This document shows, in pieces, positions 24,675 to 33,399 of a stretch of DNA of 64,000 nucleotides (positions within the stretch are counted from its first letter, which is position 1; each line of letters opens with the position of its first letter). The notes below the pieces were generated by a model, which made no database searches, was not told the DNA's origin, and saw only the letters and a list, made by a program, of their open reading frames with translations. Source of the DNA: Arthrobacter sp. OY3WO11. Lineage in GTDB: Bacteria > Actinomycetota > Actinomycetes > Actinomycetales > Micrococcaceae. The stretch spans positions 2,069,658-2,133,657 of the forward strand of contig NZ_LWLP01000001.1 of NCBI RefSeq assembly GCF_001641125.1, given 5' to 3'. The translations under genes and the position numbers were made by a program.

Positions 24675-25501
24675 TGGCTGCGCCGTACGCCGGGCAGTTC
24701 GTGACCCCCGGCCGCTTCGGCGGCAAGGTCGCCGTCGTCACCGGGGCCGCCCAGGGGATCGGCCGGAAAGTGGCCGAACGCATCGGCGCCGAAGGCGGGG
24801 CAGTGGTCCTGGTGGACCGCGCGGAACTGGTCCACGACGTGGCCCGCGGCATCGAAGAGGCCGCCAAGGCCTCCGGCTCCGGGGGTTCGGCCACGTCCGT
24901 CACAGCGGACCTGGAGACCTTCGCCGGCGCCACCCAGGCCGTCAAGGCTGCGCTTGCCGCCCACGGCCGCGTGGATGTCCTGGTCAACAACGTGGGCGGC
25001 ACCATCTGGGCCCGCCCCTACGAGGAATACGACGAGGACAAGATCGAAAAGGAGATCCGCCGCTCGCTCTTTCCGACCCTCTGGAGCTGCCGGGCGGTAC
25101 TGCCGGCAATGCTGGAACAGGAGTCGGGCACCATCGTCAACGTGTCCTCGGTGGCCACCCGCGGCATGCACCGCGTTCCGTACGCAGCGGCGAAGGGCGG
25201 TGTCAACGCCCTGACCCAGGCCCTCGCCATGGAGGTTGCCGGCCGCGGCATCCGCGTGGTTGCCACTGCGCCGGGCGGCACAAAAGCTCCTCCGCGGAAG
25301 GTCAAACGTGGCCCGGAAGCCGAATCCGCCACGGAGAAGGCCTGGTACCAGGTGATCGTGGACCAGACCGTGGAATCGTCCTTCATGAAGCGCTACGGCA
25401 CCCTGGACGAGCAGGCCGCGCCCATCGTGTTCCTCGCCTCCGACGAAGCGTCCTACCTCACCGGCAGCATCCTTCCGGTGGCCGGCGGGGACCTGGGCTA
25501 G
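24674..25501 (+). CDS. benD: Benzoate cis-diol dehydrogenase
   Basis: Short-chain dehydrogenase (275 residues) oxidising and decarboxylating the benzoate cis-diol to catechol with NAD+. The cofactor loop is TGAAQGIG (residues about 24-31), VNNVGG is the strand-4 motif, Ser in VSSVAT and the catalytic YAAAKG follow. The ATG overlaps the benC stop by one base, indicating translational coupling. It ends the ben operon; the regulator gene begins 54 bp later. Confidence 0.94.
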   Translation: MAAPYAGQFVTPGRFGGKVAVVTGAAQGIGRKVAERIGAEGGAVVLVDRAELVHDVARGIEEAAKASGSGGSATSVTADLETFAGATQAVKAALAAHGRVDVLVNNVGGTIWARPYEEYDEDKIEKEIRRSLFPTLWSCRAVLPAMLEQESGTIVNVSSVATRGMHRVPYAAAKGGVNALTQALAMEVAGRGIRVVATAPGGTKAPPRKVKRGPEAESATEKAWYQVIVDQTVESSFMKRYGTLDEQAAPIVFLASDEASYLTGSILPVAGGDLG

Positions 25502-25521
25502 CGCTTGGACCCCCTCCGCAG

Positions 25522-25548
25522 GGAGCGGGCCGGCCGCTCCGGTAGACT
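25522..25548 (+). promoter_or_regulatory. Hairpin and possible -10 before the LuxR gene
   Basis: GGAGCGG (25522-25528) pairs with CCGCTCC (25534-25540), followed by TAGACT (25543-25548), a plausible -10, only seven bases from the ATG at 25556. The regulator may therefore have its own, nearly leaderless transcript. Confidence 0.35.
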
Positions 25549-25555
25549 GGCGGCC

Positions 25556-28387
25556 ATGACTGCGGGGTCCGTCCAGGGCGACATCGGTGCGGATTCGCCG
25601 CTGGTGGGGCGGGACGCGGTGTTCGGGGAACTCCTGGACATCCTCCGCGCCGTGCGTAAAGGCAAGGTGGCCACAGTGGTCCTCACCGGAGCGGCCGGTT
25701 CGGGAAAGACCGCGGTGCTGGAGTCCTTCCTGGAGCACTGCCGAACCGGCGCGCGCGGAGTCCGCGTGTTGTCCGCCATGGGGGATGAGTGGGAGGCGCA
25801 GTTTGCCCTCGCCGGATACTCCCAGCTCATGCTCACCTCGCCGTTGCGTTCGGCAAAGGCGTACGACGGCGGTCCGCAGCTTCCGGCGACGCCCGTCGCC
25901 GCCCTGAGCGCGGACCAGATGGTCAACTACGCGTCAACGCTGAGCACCCACCTCGAAGGGCTGCAGTCTCACGGAACCGTGGTGGTCGCCGTCGACGACG
26001 TCCACAAACTGGACGTGGAAAGCCTGCGCATCCTCACGTTCGTCATGCGCCGGCTCCACGGCAAGCGGATCCTTTTCCTGCTCACGCTGAACCCGGCGGA
26101 CGCGCCGCGCATCCCCGCCGGTGTCCTGGATTTCCTGACGGGGCACCAGGTGGCCCGGATCCCCATGGAGCCGCTGACCCCGCAGCAGGTCCAGGAAGTG
26201 GCCCGGCGCCTGCACGGCATCGACCTCAGCGTCACCGCGGCCCACGGCCTGGTCCGGCACACGGGCGGCCTGCCGCAGCCCGTTGCGGAGCTGCTGCGCG
26301 AGCTGCCCCCGGAAACCTGGCTGGCCTGGTTCCCCTCGCTGCCGCCCACCTCCCGGCTGCGTGCCAGGGTGCACAGCGTCCTGGATGCCGCGTCGCCCGG
26401 ACTCGTTGCCGTCGCCGAAGCCGCGTCCGTGCTGGGCCGCAGTGCGGGCCTGCCGGAAGTGGCCGCCGTCAGCGGAGTGGAGTCAGTCCTCGAAGCCTTG
26501 GACGAAGGGCACCGCGCCGGACTCCTGCGGCTCTCCGTGGACCAGGCGCGCTCTGCCGTCGTGTTCGTCGAACCCGGCACTGCCGAGGCGATCTACGAGC
26601 AGATCGTTCCCAGCCGCCGCATCGCGCTGCACCGCCTGGCCGCCGAGGCCGTGGAGCCGGAGGGTGAAAAACTGGGGCACCGGGTTTCGGCAACGCCCGC
26701 CGCGGACCAGGCGCTTGCCGAGGAGCTCGAGGACTTTGCCGGCCGCCAGGCGGCCGTGGGCGCATGGCAGGACGTCGCGACGGCCTTGTTTTCCGCGTCC
26801 CGCCTGTCGTTGGACCTCCGGACCCGCAACGACCGGCTGCTGCGCGCGGTGGACGCCCTGGTGGGGGCCGGCAATGTTGCCGAGGCGCAGACCTGGTCCG
26901 CCGCCGTGGACGCCCTGCCGCCCTCACCGCTGCGTTCCTCGGTGCTGGGCTACCTGTCCACGGTGTCCGGCCAGAACGACAGCGCCCAGAGCCAGCTGGA
27001 AATGGCGTGGCGCACCAGCAACCCGGAGCGCGATCCCAAGGCAGCAGCCCAGGTGGCCCAACGCTTTGTCCTCCACGGGGTGGCGTCCTGGGACGGGCCG
27101 ATGATCACCGGCTGGGCGGAACGGGCCATGTCCCTGACCGCGCCCGGGACGCCGGCGCACGTCGAATCTGAAGCCATCTACGGCCTGGGCCTGTACGCCC
27201 GCGGCCGGCTGGGGGAGGCGGAGGCCTCGTACCAGCGCGCGTTCGGCCACGCCGCCGAGAATGCGCAGAAGCAGCGGGTGCAGATGGGAGCCGGCTGGCT
27301 GGCGCTGCGGATGGACAATGTCGAATCGGCCCTGGTGAACTTCGAGTCGGCGGCCCCCACCGAGTACCGCGGCGGGTCCCTGCGGATTTCCCTGTGGGCC
27401 GAGGCGTGGCTGGCCCGCACCCACCTGGTGCTGGGGAACTGGGATGCCGCGGCGGCCACTATCGCACGGTCCAGCGTCCGCCTGGAAACCTCCCGGATGC
27501 CCCTGATCCGGCCCCTCCTGTACTGGACCGCCGCGGAGCTGTGGTCGATGCGTGGGGACTGGGACCGGGCCCGCTATTACGTCTCCCAGGCCGCGGTCCA
27601 GCCGGGGACGTACCGGGCCATGCAGGTTCCGGCAAGCCTGGCGCGGGCACGCTTCCATGAGGCAAGGGCGGACTACGAGAGCGCCCTGGCCGTGCTGCAG
27701 CCCCTGACCGAGCTGGACCCGTGGACCGAGGACCGGGTGTCTTTCTGGCCGTGGCAGGACACCTACGTCAACGCACTTGTCATGACCGATCAGCTGGATA
27801 CCGCCGACGCGTTCCTGACGTCCTTCGAGGGACTGCGGCGCGAGCGCGAAATCCCTTCCGATATGGCCCGGATGGCGTGGGCGCGGGGCCGGCTTCTGGC
27901 GGCGCAGGGGGATCCCGACACGGCCCGGGAGTATTTCGAGGCGGCCCTGGGCCACCTCCGCGGGCTAAACCGGCCCTACCTGCGGGCCCGGATAAGCTTT
28001 GCCTTCGGTCAGAGCATGCGCCGCGCCGGCAAGCGGCGGCTGGCATCGTCGGTGCTGCGTGCGGCCCGGGACCTCTATGACTCCCTCGGGGCGGCTACCT
28101 ATGTGGAGCGTTGCGACAGGGAGCTCAAAGCGACCGGTCTCGACGTCGGAAACCTCCCCGATCCTGCCGACGCAGTGCTCACCGCCGCGCGGGACCACCA
28201 CATCCAGCTCACCGCGCAGGAACAGGCGGTGGCCGAGCTTGTGGCCGGGGGCGCCACCAACAAGGAGGCGGCCCGTGCCCTGTTCCTCGCGGAGAAGACC
28301 GTGCAATACCACCTCACGCGGCTGTACCGGAAGATGGGCATCCGCTCGCGCAGCGAGCTCGCCGCCGCGTTCCGGGTCAAGGACTGA
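25556..28387 (+). CDS. LAL-type LuxR transcriptional regulator
   Basis: A 943-residue regulator of the large ATP-binding LuxR class. An AAA-like ATPase domain at the N terminus has Walker A GAAGSGKTAV (about residue 41-50) and a Walker B-like VVVAVDDVHKL. A long helical repeat region (about 330-850) looks TPR-like, and the last 65 residues form the LuxR helix-turn-helix (LTAQEQAVAELVAGGATNKE, then KTVQYHLTRLYRKMG). ATG 25556 is used since an upstream TTG only adds 17 poor residues. Directly after benABCD, it is likely the activator of benzoate genes, probably co-expressed with them. The symbol is left open. Confidence 0.9.
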   Translation: MTAGSVQGDIGADSPLVGRDAVFGELLDILRAVRKGKVATVVLTGAAGSGKTAVLESFLEHCRTGARGVRVLSAMGDEWEAQFALAGYSQLMLTSPLRSAKAYDGGPQLPATPVAALSADQMVNYASTLSTHLEGLQSHGTVVVAVDDVHKLDVESLRILTFVMRRLHGKRILFLLTLNPADAPRIPAGVLDFLTGHQVARIPMEPLTPQQVQEVARRLHGIDLSVTAAHGLVRHTGGLPQPVAELLRELPPETWLAWFPSLPPTSRLRARVHSVLDAASPGLVAVAEAASVLGRSAGLPEVAAVSGVESVLEALDEGHRAGLLRLSVDQARSAVVFVEPGTAEAIYEQIVPSRRIALHRLAAEAVEPEGEKLGHRVSATPAADQALAEELEDFAGRQAAVGAWQDVATALFSASRLSLDLRTRNDRLLRAVDALVGAGNVAEAQTWSAAVDALPPSPLRSSVLGYLSTVSGQNDSAQSQLEMAWRTSNPERDPKAAAQVAQRFVLHGVASWDGPMITGWAERAMSLTAPGTPAHVESEAIYGLGLYARGRLGEAEASYQRAFGHAAENAQKQRVQMGAGWLALRMDNVESALVNFESAAPTEYRGGSLRISLWAEAWLARTHLVLGNWDAAAATIARSSVRLETSRMPLIRPLLYWTAAELWSMRGDWDRARYYVSQAAVQPGTYRAMQVPASLARARFHEARADYESALAVLQPLTELDPWTEDRVSFWPWQDTYVNALVMTDQLDTADAFLTSFEGLRREREIPSDMARMAWARGRLLAAQGDPDTAREYFEAALGHLRGLNRPYLRARISFAFGQSMRRAGKRRLASSVLRAARDLYDSLGAATYVERCDRELKATGLDVGNLPDPADAVLTAARDHHIQLTAQEQAVAELVAGGATNKEAARALFLAEKTVQYHLTRLYRKMGIRSRSELAAAFRVKD

Positions 28388-28414
28388 CCCGGAACGGGCG
28401 TTCTGGGTCAGTCC
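28381..28414. terminator. Bidirectional hairpin between convergent genes
   Basis: Perfect 10-bp arms GGACTGACCC (28381-28390) and GGGTCAGTCC (28405-28414) contain the stop codons of both the LuxR gene and catC. It is a compact convergent terminator candidate without a long T-run. Confidence 0.6.
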
Positions 28415-28689
28415 TTGACGTCGGAGGGATGCTTGGCCAGCGGAACCACCGAGATCTCCATGTAGGGGAACAGGGGCAGGTTCTGCAGGATGTCGTGGAG
28501 TTCGTCGTTGGAGTCAACGTCAAAGATCGAATAGTTGGCGTACTCACCGACCACGCGCCAGATTTCCGGCCACTTCCCCGAGCGTTGCAGCTCCTGCGAG
28601 TAGGCCTTCTCCTTCGCTTTGATCCCGGCCGCCTCGGAGGCGGGCAGGTCTGCGGGCAATTTCACGTCCATGTGGACCAGGTACTTCAC
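28408..28689 (-). CDS. catC: Muconolactone delta-isomerase
   Basis: Small decameric enzyme (93 residues) that isomerises muconolactone to the 3-oxoadipate enol-lactone. It begins MKYLVHMDVKLPADLP, the hallmark of the family, and has KEKAYSQELQRSGKW and the Phe/Tyr-rich LPLFPYMEI near the end. Length equals the family norm of about 92-96. It is the last gene of the lysR-catB-catC unit, 28 bp after catB. The next enzyme (enol-lactone hydrolase, pcaD) is not in the window. Confidence 0.95.
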   Translation of the reverse strand: MKYLVHMDVKLPADLPASEAAGIKAKEKAYSQELQRSGKWPEIWRVVGEYANYSIFDVDSNDELHDILQNLPLFPYMEISVVPLAKHPSDVKD

Positions 28690-28717
28690 TGGGTTTCCTT
28701 TCGTGGAAGGGGTGGCG

Positions 28718-29821
28718 TTAGCGGTCGCTGCGGTAGCGTTCGAGTTTTTCCTCGTTCACCCCGGTGCCTACGCCGGGGCCCTCGGGGACGCGGATGCGCC
28801 CGTCAATGATCTGCAGCGGGTCGGCCAGCAGGTCGTCCGTCATGTCCAGGTAGTTGGACAGTTCCGCGGCGCGCTTGGCGGTGTGGGCGAAGGCGGCGCC
28901 AAACACCACGGACGCCACGGTGCCCACCTGGGTGTCGATCTGGTTGCCGATGTAGACGTCGATGCCCATGCCCTCGGCCATTCCCACGATTTTGGCGGCC
29001 TCGGTGAATCCGGAGCGGGCCGTCTTGACCGCCAGCAGGTTGGCCCCGCCGTTGAGGATTTCCTTGGCGGCCTCGCCGAGGTTGGGGGCGGATTCGTCCG
29101 CTGCGATGGGGATGGGGGAGTTGGCGACAAGCCGGCGGCGGCCCAGGACTTCGCGGGCGTCGTCCGGCTCCTCGAGGAACTGCAGGCCGAGGTCCGCGGT
29201 GCGGCGGAGCACTTCGGCGGCCTCATTCGCGGACCAGCCCCGGTTGGCATCCATGTAGAGTTCGGCGTCCTCGCCCAGGCCCTCGCGCAGCACGCGGGCC
29301 GCTTCGATGTCCAGGTGGAGGGGGCGGCGGCCGGTCTTCAGTTTGAATGTGTTGATGCCGTACGTTTCGCGGAACTCCAGCGCCAGGGCGAGCAGTTCCC
29401 GGGCGGGCTTGAACCCAAGCATGTGGGAGACCCGCAGCGAATCGGAGTAGCCGCCCAGCAGTTTGGTCACCGGTTGGCCGAGGACCTTCCCGATGACGTC
29501 CCACAGGGCGATATCCACGGCACCCTTGGCGGTCTGGTTGTGGACGGTGCGGTAGAGGATCTCCTGGACCTTCTCCCGGTCAAAGATGTCGACGCCGATC
29601 AGCTGCGGCGCGAAGACGTCCTGCACCACCGCGACGATGGACTTTTGCGTCTCGCCGTAGGTGTACGGGCGCGGCGGGGTGTCCGCGAGGCCCACCACGC
29701 CGTCGTCCGTGCGGAGGCGGACCAGCACGTGGTCGGCCTCGTGGACCGACCCGGAGGCGAAGTGCAGCGGGTGGCGGTAGGGGATCGAGTAGGGAATCGC
29801 CTCAAGGGCTGCGATTTTCAT
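28718..29821 (-). CDS. catB: Muconate cycloisomerase
   Basis: Enolase-superfamily enzyme (367 residues) converting cis,cis-muconate to muconolactone using Mn2+. The N-terminal capping domain (about 1-130) is followed by the barrel. The catalytic lysine motif reads TFKLKTGRR, metal ligands are expected in [15 protein letters not shown] and AADESA, and the second acid/base lysine in LAVKTARSG. The ATG overlaps the lysR stop (ATGA), so the two genes are translationally coupled. Confidence 0.94.
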   Translation of the reverse strand: MKIAALEAIPYSIPYRHPLHFASGSVHEADHVLVRLRTDDGVVGLADTPPRPYTYGETQKSIVAVVQDVFAPQLIGVDIFDREKVQEILYRTVHNQTAKGAVDIALWDVIGKVLGQPVTKLLGGYSDSLRVSHMLGFKPARELLALALEFRETYGINTFKLKTGRRPLHLDIEAARVLREGLGEDAELYMDANRGWSANEAAEVLRRTADLGLQFLEEPDDAREVLGRRRLVANSPIPIAADESAPNLGEAAKEILNGGANLLAVKTARSGFTEAAKIVGMAEGMGIDVYIGNQIDTQVGTVASVVFGAAFAHTAKRAAELSNYLDMTDDLLADPLQIIDGRIRVPEGPGVGTGVNEEKLERYRSDR

Positions 29822-30738
29822 GAAGGGGAAAACCTTTCATCGGTGGGAAGCGGGTCATGCCCTGGCGCGATGGCCGCCACGACGACGTCCAGGAAGTTGT
29901 GCAGCAGGGCGGAGCGGTGGCCGCGGAGCCAGGCGACGGCGAGTTCCACGGAAGGTGCGTTGTCGATCTCCCGGTAGGCGACGCCGTCGAGCTGGAAAGC
30001 CCGGACCCGGGACGGCATGACCGCCACCCCGCCCCCGGCGGCGACGAAGGCGAGCATGGTGGAGGTTTCACCTACCACCTGGGTGATGCGCGGCTGGAAG
30101 CCCGCGTGGCGGCAGAGGTCCGAGGTGATGCGGTACAGGACGGACTCGGGCGCGTAGCTGATGAAGTCCTGGTCCTGCAGTTCGTGCATCGCCACCGGCT
30201 TGTCCTCGGCCAGGGCGCTGAAGGACGGAACAGCGAGGACGAGCGGCTCCTGGTCGACAACGCGGTAGTCGATGTCCTGGGAGGAGACGGGAGGGCGGAG
30301 GAGTGCTGCATCCAGCGTGCCGTCCCGGAGTCCGGCTTCCATGGACGGAGTAAGCATCTCGCCATGCAACGCCAGCGACAGGCCCGGCAGCATCTGCTTG
30401 GCCAGCCGCGCGATCTGCGGCATGACGCCGTAGGTGGCCGACCCCGAGAATCCCACCCGAAGGACGCCCGTGGCTCCCTTGCCCACTTGGTACACGTCCG
30501 CCTTCAAGGTCTCCATGTCATTGACGATCTGCCGCCCGCGGTCCAACAGGAGTTCGCCGGCTGTGGTGAGGTCCACGCGGCGTGTGGTGCGGTTAAGCAG
30601 CCGGACCCCCAGCTGTTCTTCGAGCTGGCGGATTTGCTGGGAGAGAGGCGGCTGGGCCATGTGGAGGCGTTTCGCGGCCCTGCCGAAGTGCCGTTCTTCC
30701 GCCACCGCGATGAAGTAGTTCAGCTGCCGGATGTCCAC
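29818..30738 (-). CDS. catR: LysR-type regulator of the catechol genes
   Basis: A 306-residue LysR-type transcriptional regulator. The winged helix lies at residues 1-60 (RQLNYFIAVAEERHFGRAAKRLHMAQPPLSQQIRQLE, typical of the CatR/BenM/CatM group), and the effector-binding domain covers about 90-300, where cis,cis-muconate would bind. It overlaps the start of catB by four bases. In most CatR systems the regulator is divergent from catB; here it is the first gene of the same unit, which suggests that it is autoregulated with its targets. The symbol follows the context rather than proof. Confidence 0.85.
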   Translation of the reverse strand: MDIRQLNYFIAVAEERHFGRAAKRLHMAQPPLSQQIRQLEEQLGVRLLNRTTRRVDLTTAGELLLDRGRQIVNDMETLKADVYQVGKGATGVLRVGFSGSATYGVMPQIARLAKQMLPGLSLALHGEMLTPSMEAGLRDGTLDAALLRPPVSSQDIDYRVVDQEPLVLAVPSFSALAEDKPVAMHELQDQDFISYAPESVLYRITSDLCRHAGFQPRITQVVGETSTMLAFVAAGGGVAVMPSRVRAFQLDGVAYREIDNAPSVELAVAWLRGHRSALLHNFLDVVVAAIAPGHDPLPTDERFSPS

Positions 30739-30785
30739 CGTGATGCCTTCCCATGCGCCCTGCCAAGGCTCTGCCCTGGACGACT

Positions 30786-30840
30786 ATTGATTCAAAGAAT
30801 AACTCTAAAAAGACTTACTAGTGCATTCTTTCGACTCAAT
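30786..30840 (-). promoter_or_regulatory. Imperfect inverted repeat upstream of catR
   Basis: ATTGATTCAAAGAAT (30786-30800) faces ATTCTTTCGACTCAAT (30825-30840) across 24 AT-rich bases, 48-102 bp before the catR start. The right half TTTCGACTCAAT (30829-30840) recurs at 32401-32412 upstream of benK with one mismatch, suggesting a shared LysR-type operator. Confidence 0.6.
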
Positions 30841-30867
30841 GACGTCCAGGGCAGGCCGCTGCGCGCG

Positions 30868-32253
30868 CTACTGGGGCTGCTTTGCCGCGACGTCCGTTTC
30901 GGCGCGGTGCTCAGCGATTTCTTCGACCTGGTGCTCGGCCTCTTCCAACTTGCGCTGGTGCGGGACCAGGACGGTGACGAGGGCGCCCAGGAGTGCAACG
31001 CCGCCGTAGATGTAGAAGGCCGTGGAGCCGCCGATGCCCGCTGCCGCGAGCCAACCGCCGATGATCGGGCCGAGTACGCCGCCCAGCCGGCCTACGCTGG
31101 CGCACCATGCAACGCCGGCCGCGCGGGCGTTGGTGGTGAAGTAGTTGGACTGGAATCCGTAGATCAGCACCTGCGTGCCCAGGGTTCCCACTCCGGCTAC
31201 GGCGATGAAGGTGAAGAGCATGGGCAACGGGAAGTTGAAGGTCATCAGGACCAGCGACACGGTGGCCAGCCCGAACGTGGAGGCGATGACCCGCTGCGGG
31301 CCGCTCTTATCCGCGAGTCGGGAGGCGATCAGGCCGCCCGCCACTGCACCGAGGTTCAGGGCCAGGGGGAAGAACAGGGAATACGTGCGGCCGTAGCCGT
31401 AACCTTCCATAATCTTGGGCAGCCATGTGTTGAGGCCGTACGTGAGCAGGAGGCCACAGAAGGACATGAGGCCCAGCAGGACCGAGGCCAGTGCGAACTG
31501 CCTGGAGAAGACCGCGGCGAACCCGGACTTCTGCGGTGCTGCGCCCGTGTCCAAAATGACGCGCTCCTCGAGCAGCGGAACACCGGTGCGCTCGGCTGCG
31601 GCTGCGGCTTCCTCTTCCCGGCCGCGGGAGAGCAGCCAGCGTGGAGATTCGGGGAGCTTGCGCCAGGCAAGGGGCAGCAGTATGACCAGCGGCAGTGCGC
31701 CAATGATGAACAGTCCGCGCCAGCCGAGGCTGTCGTGGAACAGGATGCCCATGATGGAGGCAACCACGCCGCCGGCGGGGACACCCGAGTAGACGATGGC
31801 GTTGTAGAACTGGCGGCGGCCAGCCGGGGCGAACTCGGCCATGGTGGCGCCCGCGCTGGCGATGACCACGCCCAGGCCCAGGCCAGTGATGAAGCGCATG
31901 GCGCCGAAGGCCGGCACCGTAGTGGTGAGGGCGGTGACGAACATGCCCACTGAGAACCAGGCGATGCCAAGGAGCATCAGCCGCCGGCGGCCGAAGAAGT
32001 CGCCTACGGCACCGCAGATCAGCGATCCCACCAGCACGCCGATGAGTGCCCAGGAGCCAAGTAGGCCGGCGGTGGCCATGTCGAACTTTCCGATCTCGCC
32101 AGGGTCCGCCAGGAGGCCCGGCAGGACGGTTCCGTAGATGACCAGGTCGTAACCGTCAAAGAGCAGGGCCGTGCAGATGATGAAGGCCACCCAGTTGGCG
32201 GTGCGGGCCTCCCTTTGTGGGTTTTCAGCGATAACCGCGTGCGGTTGTGTCAT
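30868..32253 (-). CDS. benK: MFS aromatic acid:H+ symporter (BenK/PcaK-like)
   Basis: A 461-residue major facilitator carrier of the aromatic acid:H+ symporter group. The first helix carries the diagnostic FDGYDLVIYG, and loop 2-3 has GAVGDFFGRRR with the conserved Asp and Arg. Loop 8-9 has SRLADKSGPQRV and twelve hydrophobic segments fill the rest. The charged tail (EEAEHQVEEIAEH) lies in the cytosol. It is upstream of catR on the same strand with its own promoter region. Together with BenE it gives the cell two benzoate uptake routes. Confidence 0.9.
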   Translation of the reverse strand: MTQPHAVIAENPQREARTANWVAFIICTALLFDGYDLVIYGTVLPGLLADPGEIGKFDMATAGLLGSWALIGVLVGSLICGAVGDFFGRRRLMLLGIAWFSVGMFVTALTTTVPAFGAMRFITGLGLGVVIASAGATMAEFAPAGRRQFYNAIVYSGVPAGGVVASIMGILFHDSLGWRGLFIIGALPLVILLPLAWRKLPESPRWLLSRGREEEAAAAAERTGVPLLEERVILDTGAAPQKSGFAAVFSRQFALASVLLGLMSFCGLLLTYGLNTWLPKIMEGYGYGRTYSLFFPLALNLGAVAGGLIASRLADKSGPQRVIASTFGLATVSLVLMTFNFPLPMLFTFIAVAGVGTLGTQVLIYGFQSNYFTTNARAAGVAWCASVGRLGGVLGPIIGGWLAAAGIGGSTAFYIYGGVALLGALVTVLVPHQRKLEEAEHQVEEIAEHRAETDVAAKQPQ

Positions 32254-32396
32254 GTCCGGGTCCTCTCAGGGGTGATTGCATGCGCTGGCACGACTGTGGG
32301 CCAGCGGTCGTTTCCGGGTTCCCTTCAGCCTGACAGGTGTGTGACCCACGGCATATGAGGCAAATACCCGGGGTTTCGCCCGGGGGTTTCTATGTA

Positions 32397-32415
32397 CTTA
32401 TTTCGACTGAATAAG
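32397..32415 (-). promoter_or_regulatory. Operator-like palindrome upstream of benK
   Basis: CTTATT (32397-32402) and AATAAG (32410-32415) flank TCGACTG. It contains TTTCGACTGAAT, matching 11 of 12 bases of the catR upstream motif. It lies about 145 bp before the benK start and 62 bp before the divergent gene at 32477. Confidence 0.5.
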
Positions 32416-32476
32416 ACCCTTATATTGAAGAGTAGGTATAGATGACAGCTCACCCGCCTGCCGCTAGGCTGGCGCA

Positions 32477-33175
32477 ATGACGACTCCTGCACGCCTTCAT
32501 TCCGACCTGTCCCGCCTCGGCCGGGAAACCGACATGTTCCTCGCTACCGTCGCGTCCCTGTCGGACGACGAAATGGCCGGCCCGTCGCTGTGCGACGGAT
32601 GGTCCAGGGCGCACGTGATTGCCCACGTCGCCGCCAATGGCCGTGCGCTGGTCCAGTTCATCGACTGGGCTGCCACGGGTGAAGAGCGCCGGTTGCACGC
32701 CTCGCCCGAAGCCCGCGCCGAGGCCATCGCCACCCTGGCGGCCCTGCCCCGGGAGGAACTTCTGGCGGAACTGCGGGCATCCGCCGGACACTTCGCTGAG
32801 CAGGCGCAGCGGCTGTCCGGCACGCTCGTTGCCCAGGAGATCAGCTTGAACCGCAGCCCGCTGCCTTCGGCGTCCATTGTGGCGCTCCGGATCGCGGAGG
32901 TGGTGGTACACCACCAGGACCTCGACACGGCCTGGACCATCGAGGAAGCCGACCCGGACTCGCTGCTGGATGCGCTCGAAGCCGCAGTGCGCTCCTTGGG
33001 TGCCAAGGATGCGCCGGGCATGACCCTGGTAACCGAGGAACGCGACAAATGGATTATCGGCGACGGCACACTTCGCGTTGAGTCCGACCGTGAGGGCCTG
33101 CTCCAGTGGCTGGCGCGCGGTGATGCCACGCATATCGAAGCGGAGGGCCAGGTGCCGGCGCTGCCGCGCTGGTGA
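32477..33175 (+). CDS. Mycothiol-dependent maleylpyruvate isomerase family protein
   Basis: A 232-residue protein of the DinB/MDMPI family. The N-terminal four-helix domain has the family pattern CDGWSRAHVIAHVAANGRAL (about 40-59) with a first metal His, and LRIAEVVVHHQDLD (about 136-149) supplies the further His ligands. The C-terminal part (about 165-232) is an alpha/beta domain rich in acidic residues. Family members use mycothiol, the actinobacterial thiol; the founding one isomerises maleylpyruvate in the gentisate pathway. No gentisate genes are near, so the real substrate is unknown. It is divergent from benK. Confidence 0.85.
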   Translation: MTTPARLHSDLSRLGRETDMFLATVASLSDDEMAGPSLCDGWSRAHVIAHVAANGRALVQFIDWAATGEERRLHASPEARAEAIATLAALPREELLAELRASAGHFAEQAQRLSGTLVAQEISLNRSPLPSASIVALRIAEVVVHHQDLDTAWTIEEADPDSLLDALEAAVRSLGAKDAPGMTLVTEERDKWIIGDGTLRVESDREGLLQWLARGDATHIEAEGQVPALPRW

Positions 33176-33399
33176 GTCGGCAGGAACGGCTCCAGCGGCA
33201 TCCCATTGCGGGTCCCGCACAGTCCGGCGGGATCATTTTCTTTGCGCCAGCGCTTCTGCCTCGTGGTACCTGGCGGAGGATACGAGCGGAGTTTTGTGGC
33301 ATTGCCGGCCCCTGAATTTGAACCGGGCTGCGATTCGTTGAGGCGGCGCGCCTGACCATCCGCATATGCTCTTCAAGTACCACGAACGATTGGACGCAC

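Noticed and set aside
29857-31953. 698-residue plus-strand frame opposite catR and benK
   Set aside because: Runs through two clear genes and their promoter; no ribosome site or domain.
32477-33175. MDMPI-like gene as part of a gentisate pathway
   Set aside because: No gentisate dioxygenase or fumarylpyruvate hydrolase is near; the family is broad.
33290-33370. tRNA-like GGTTCAAATTC on the minus strand upstream of the tartrate-dehydrogenase-like gene
   Set aside because: No matching acceptor or anticodon stem could be built, and the T-stem has a mismatch; at most a very old tRNA or att remnant.
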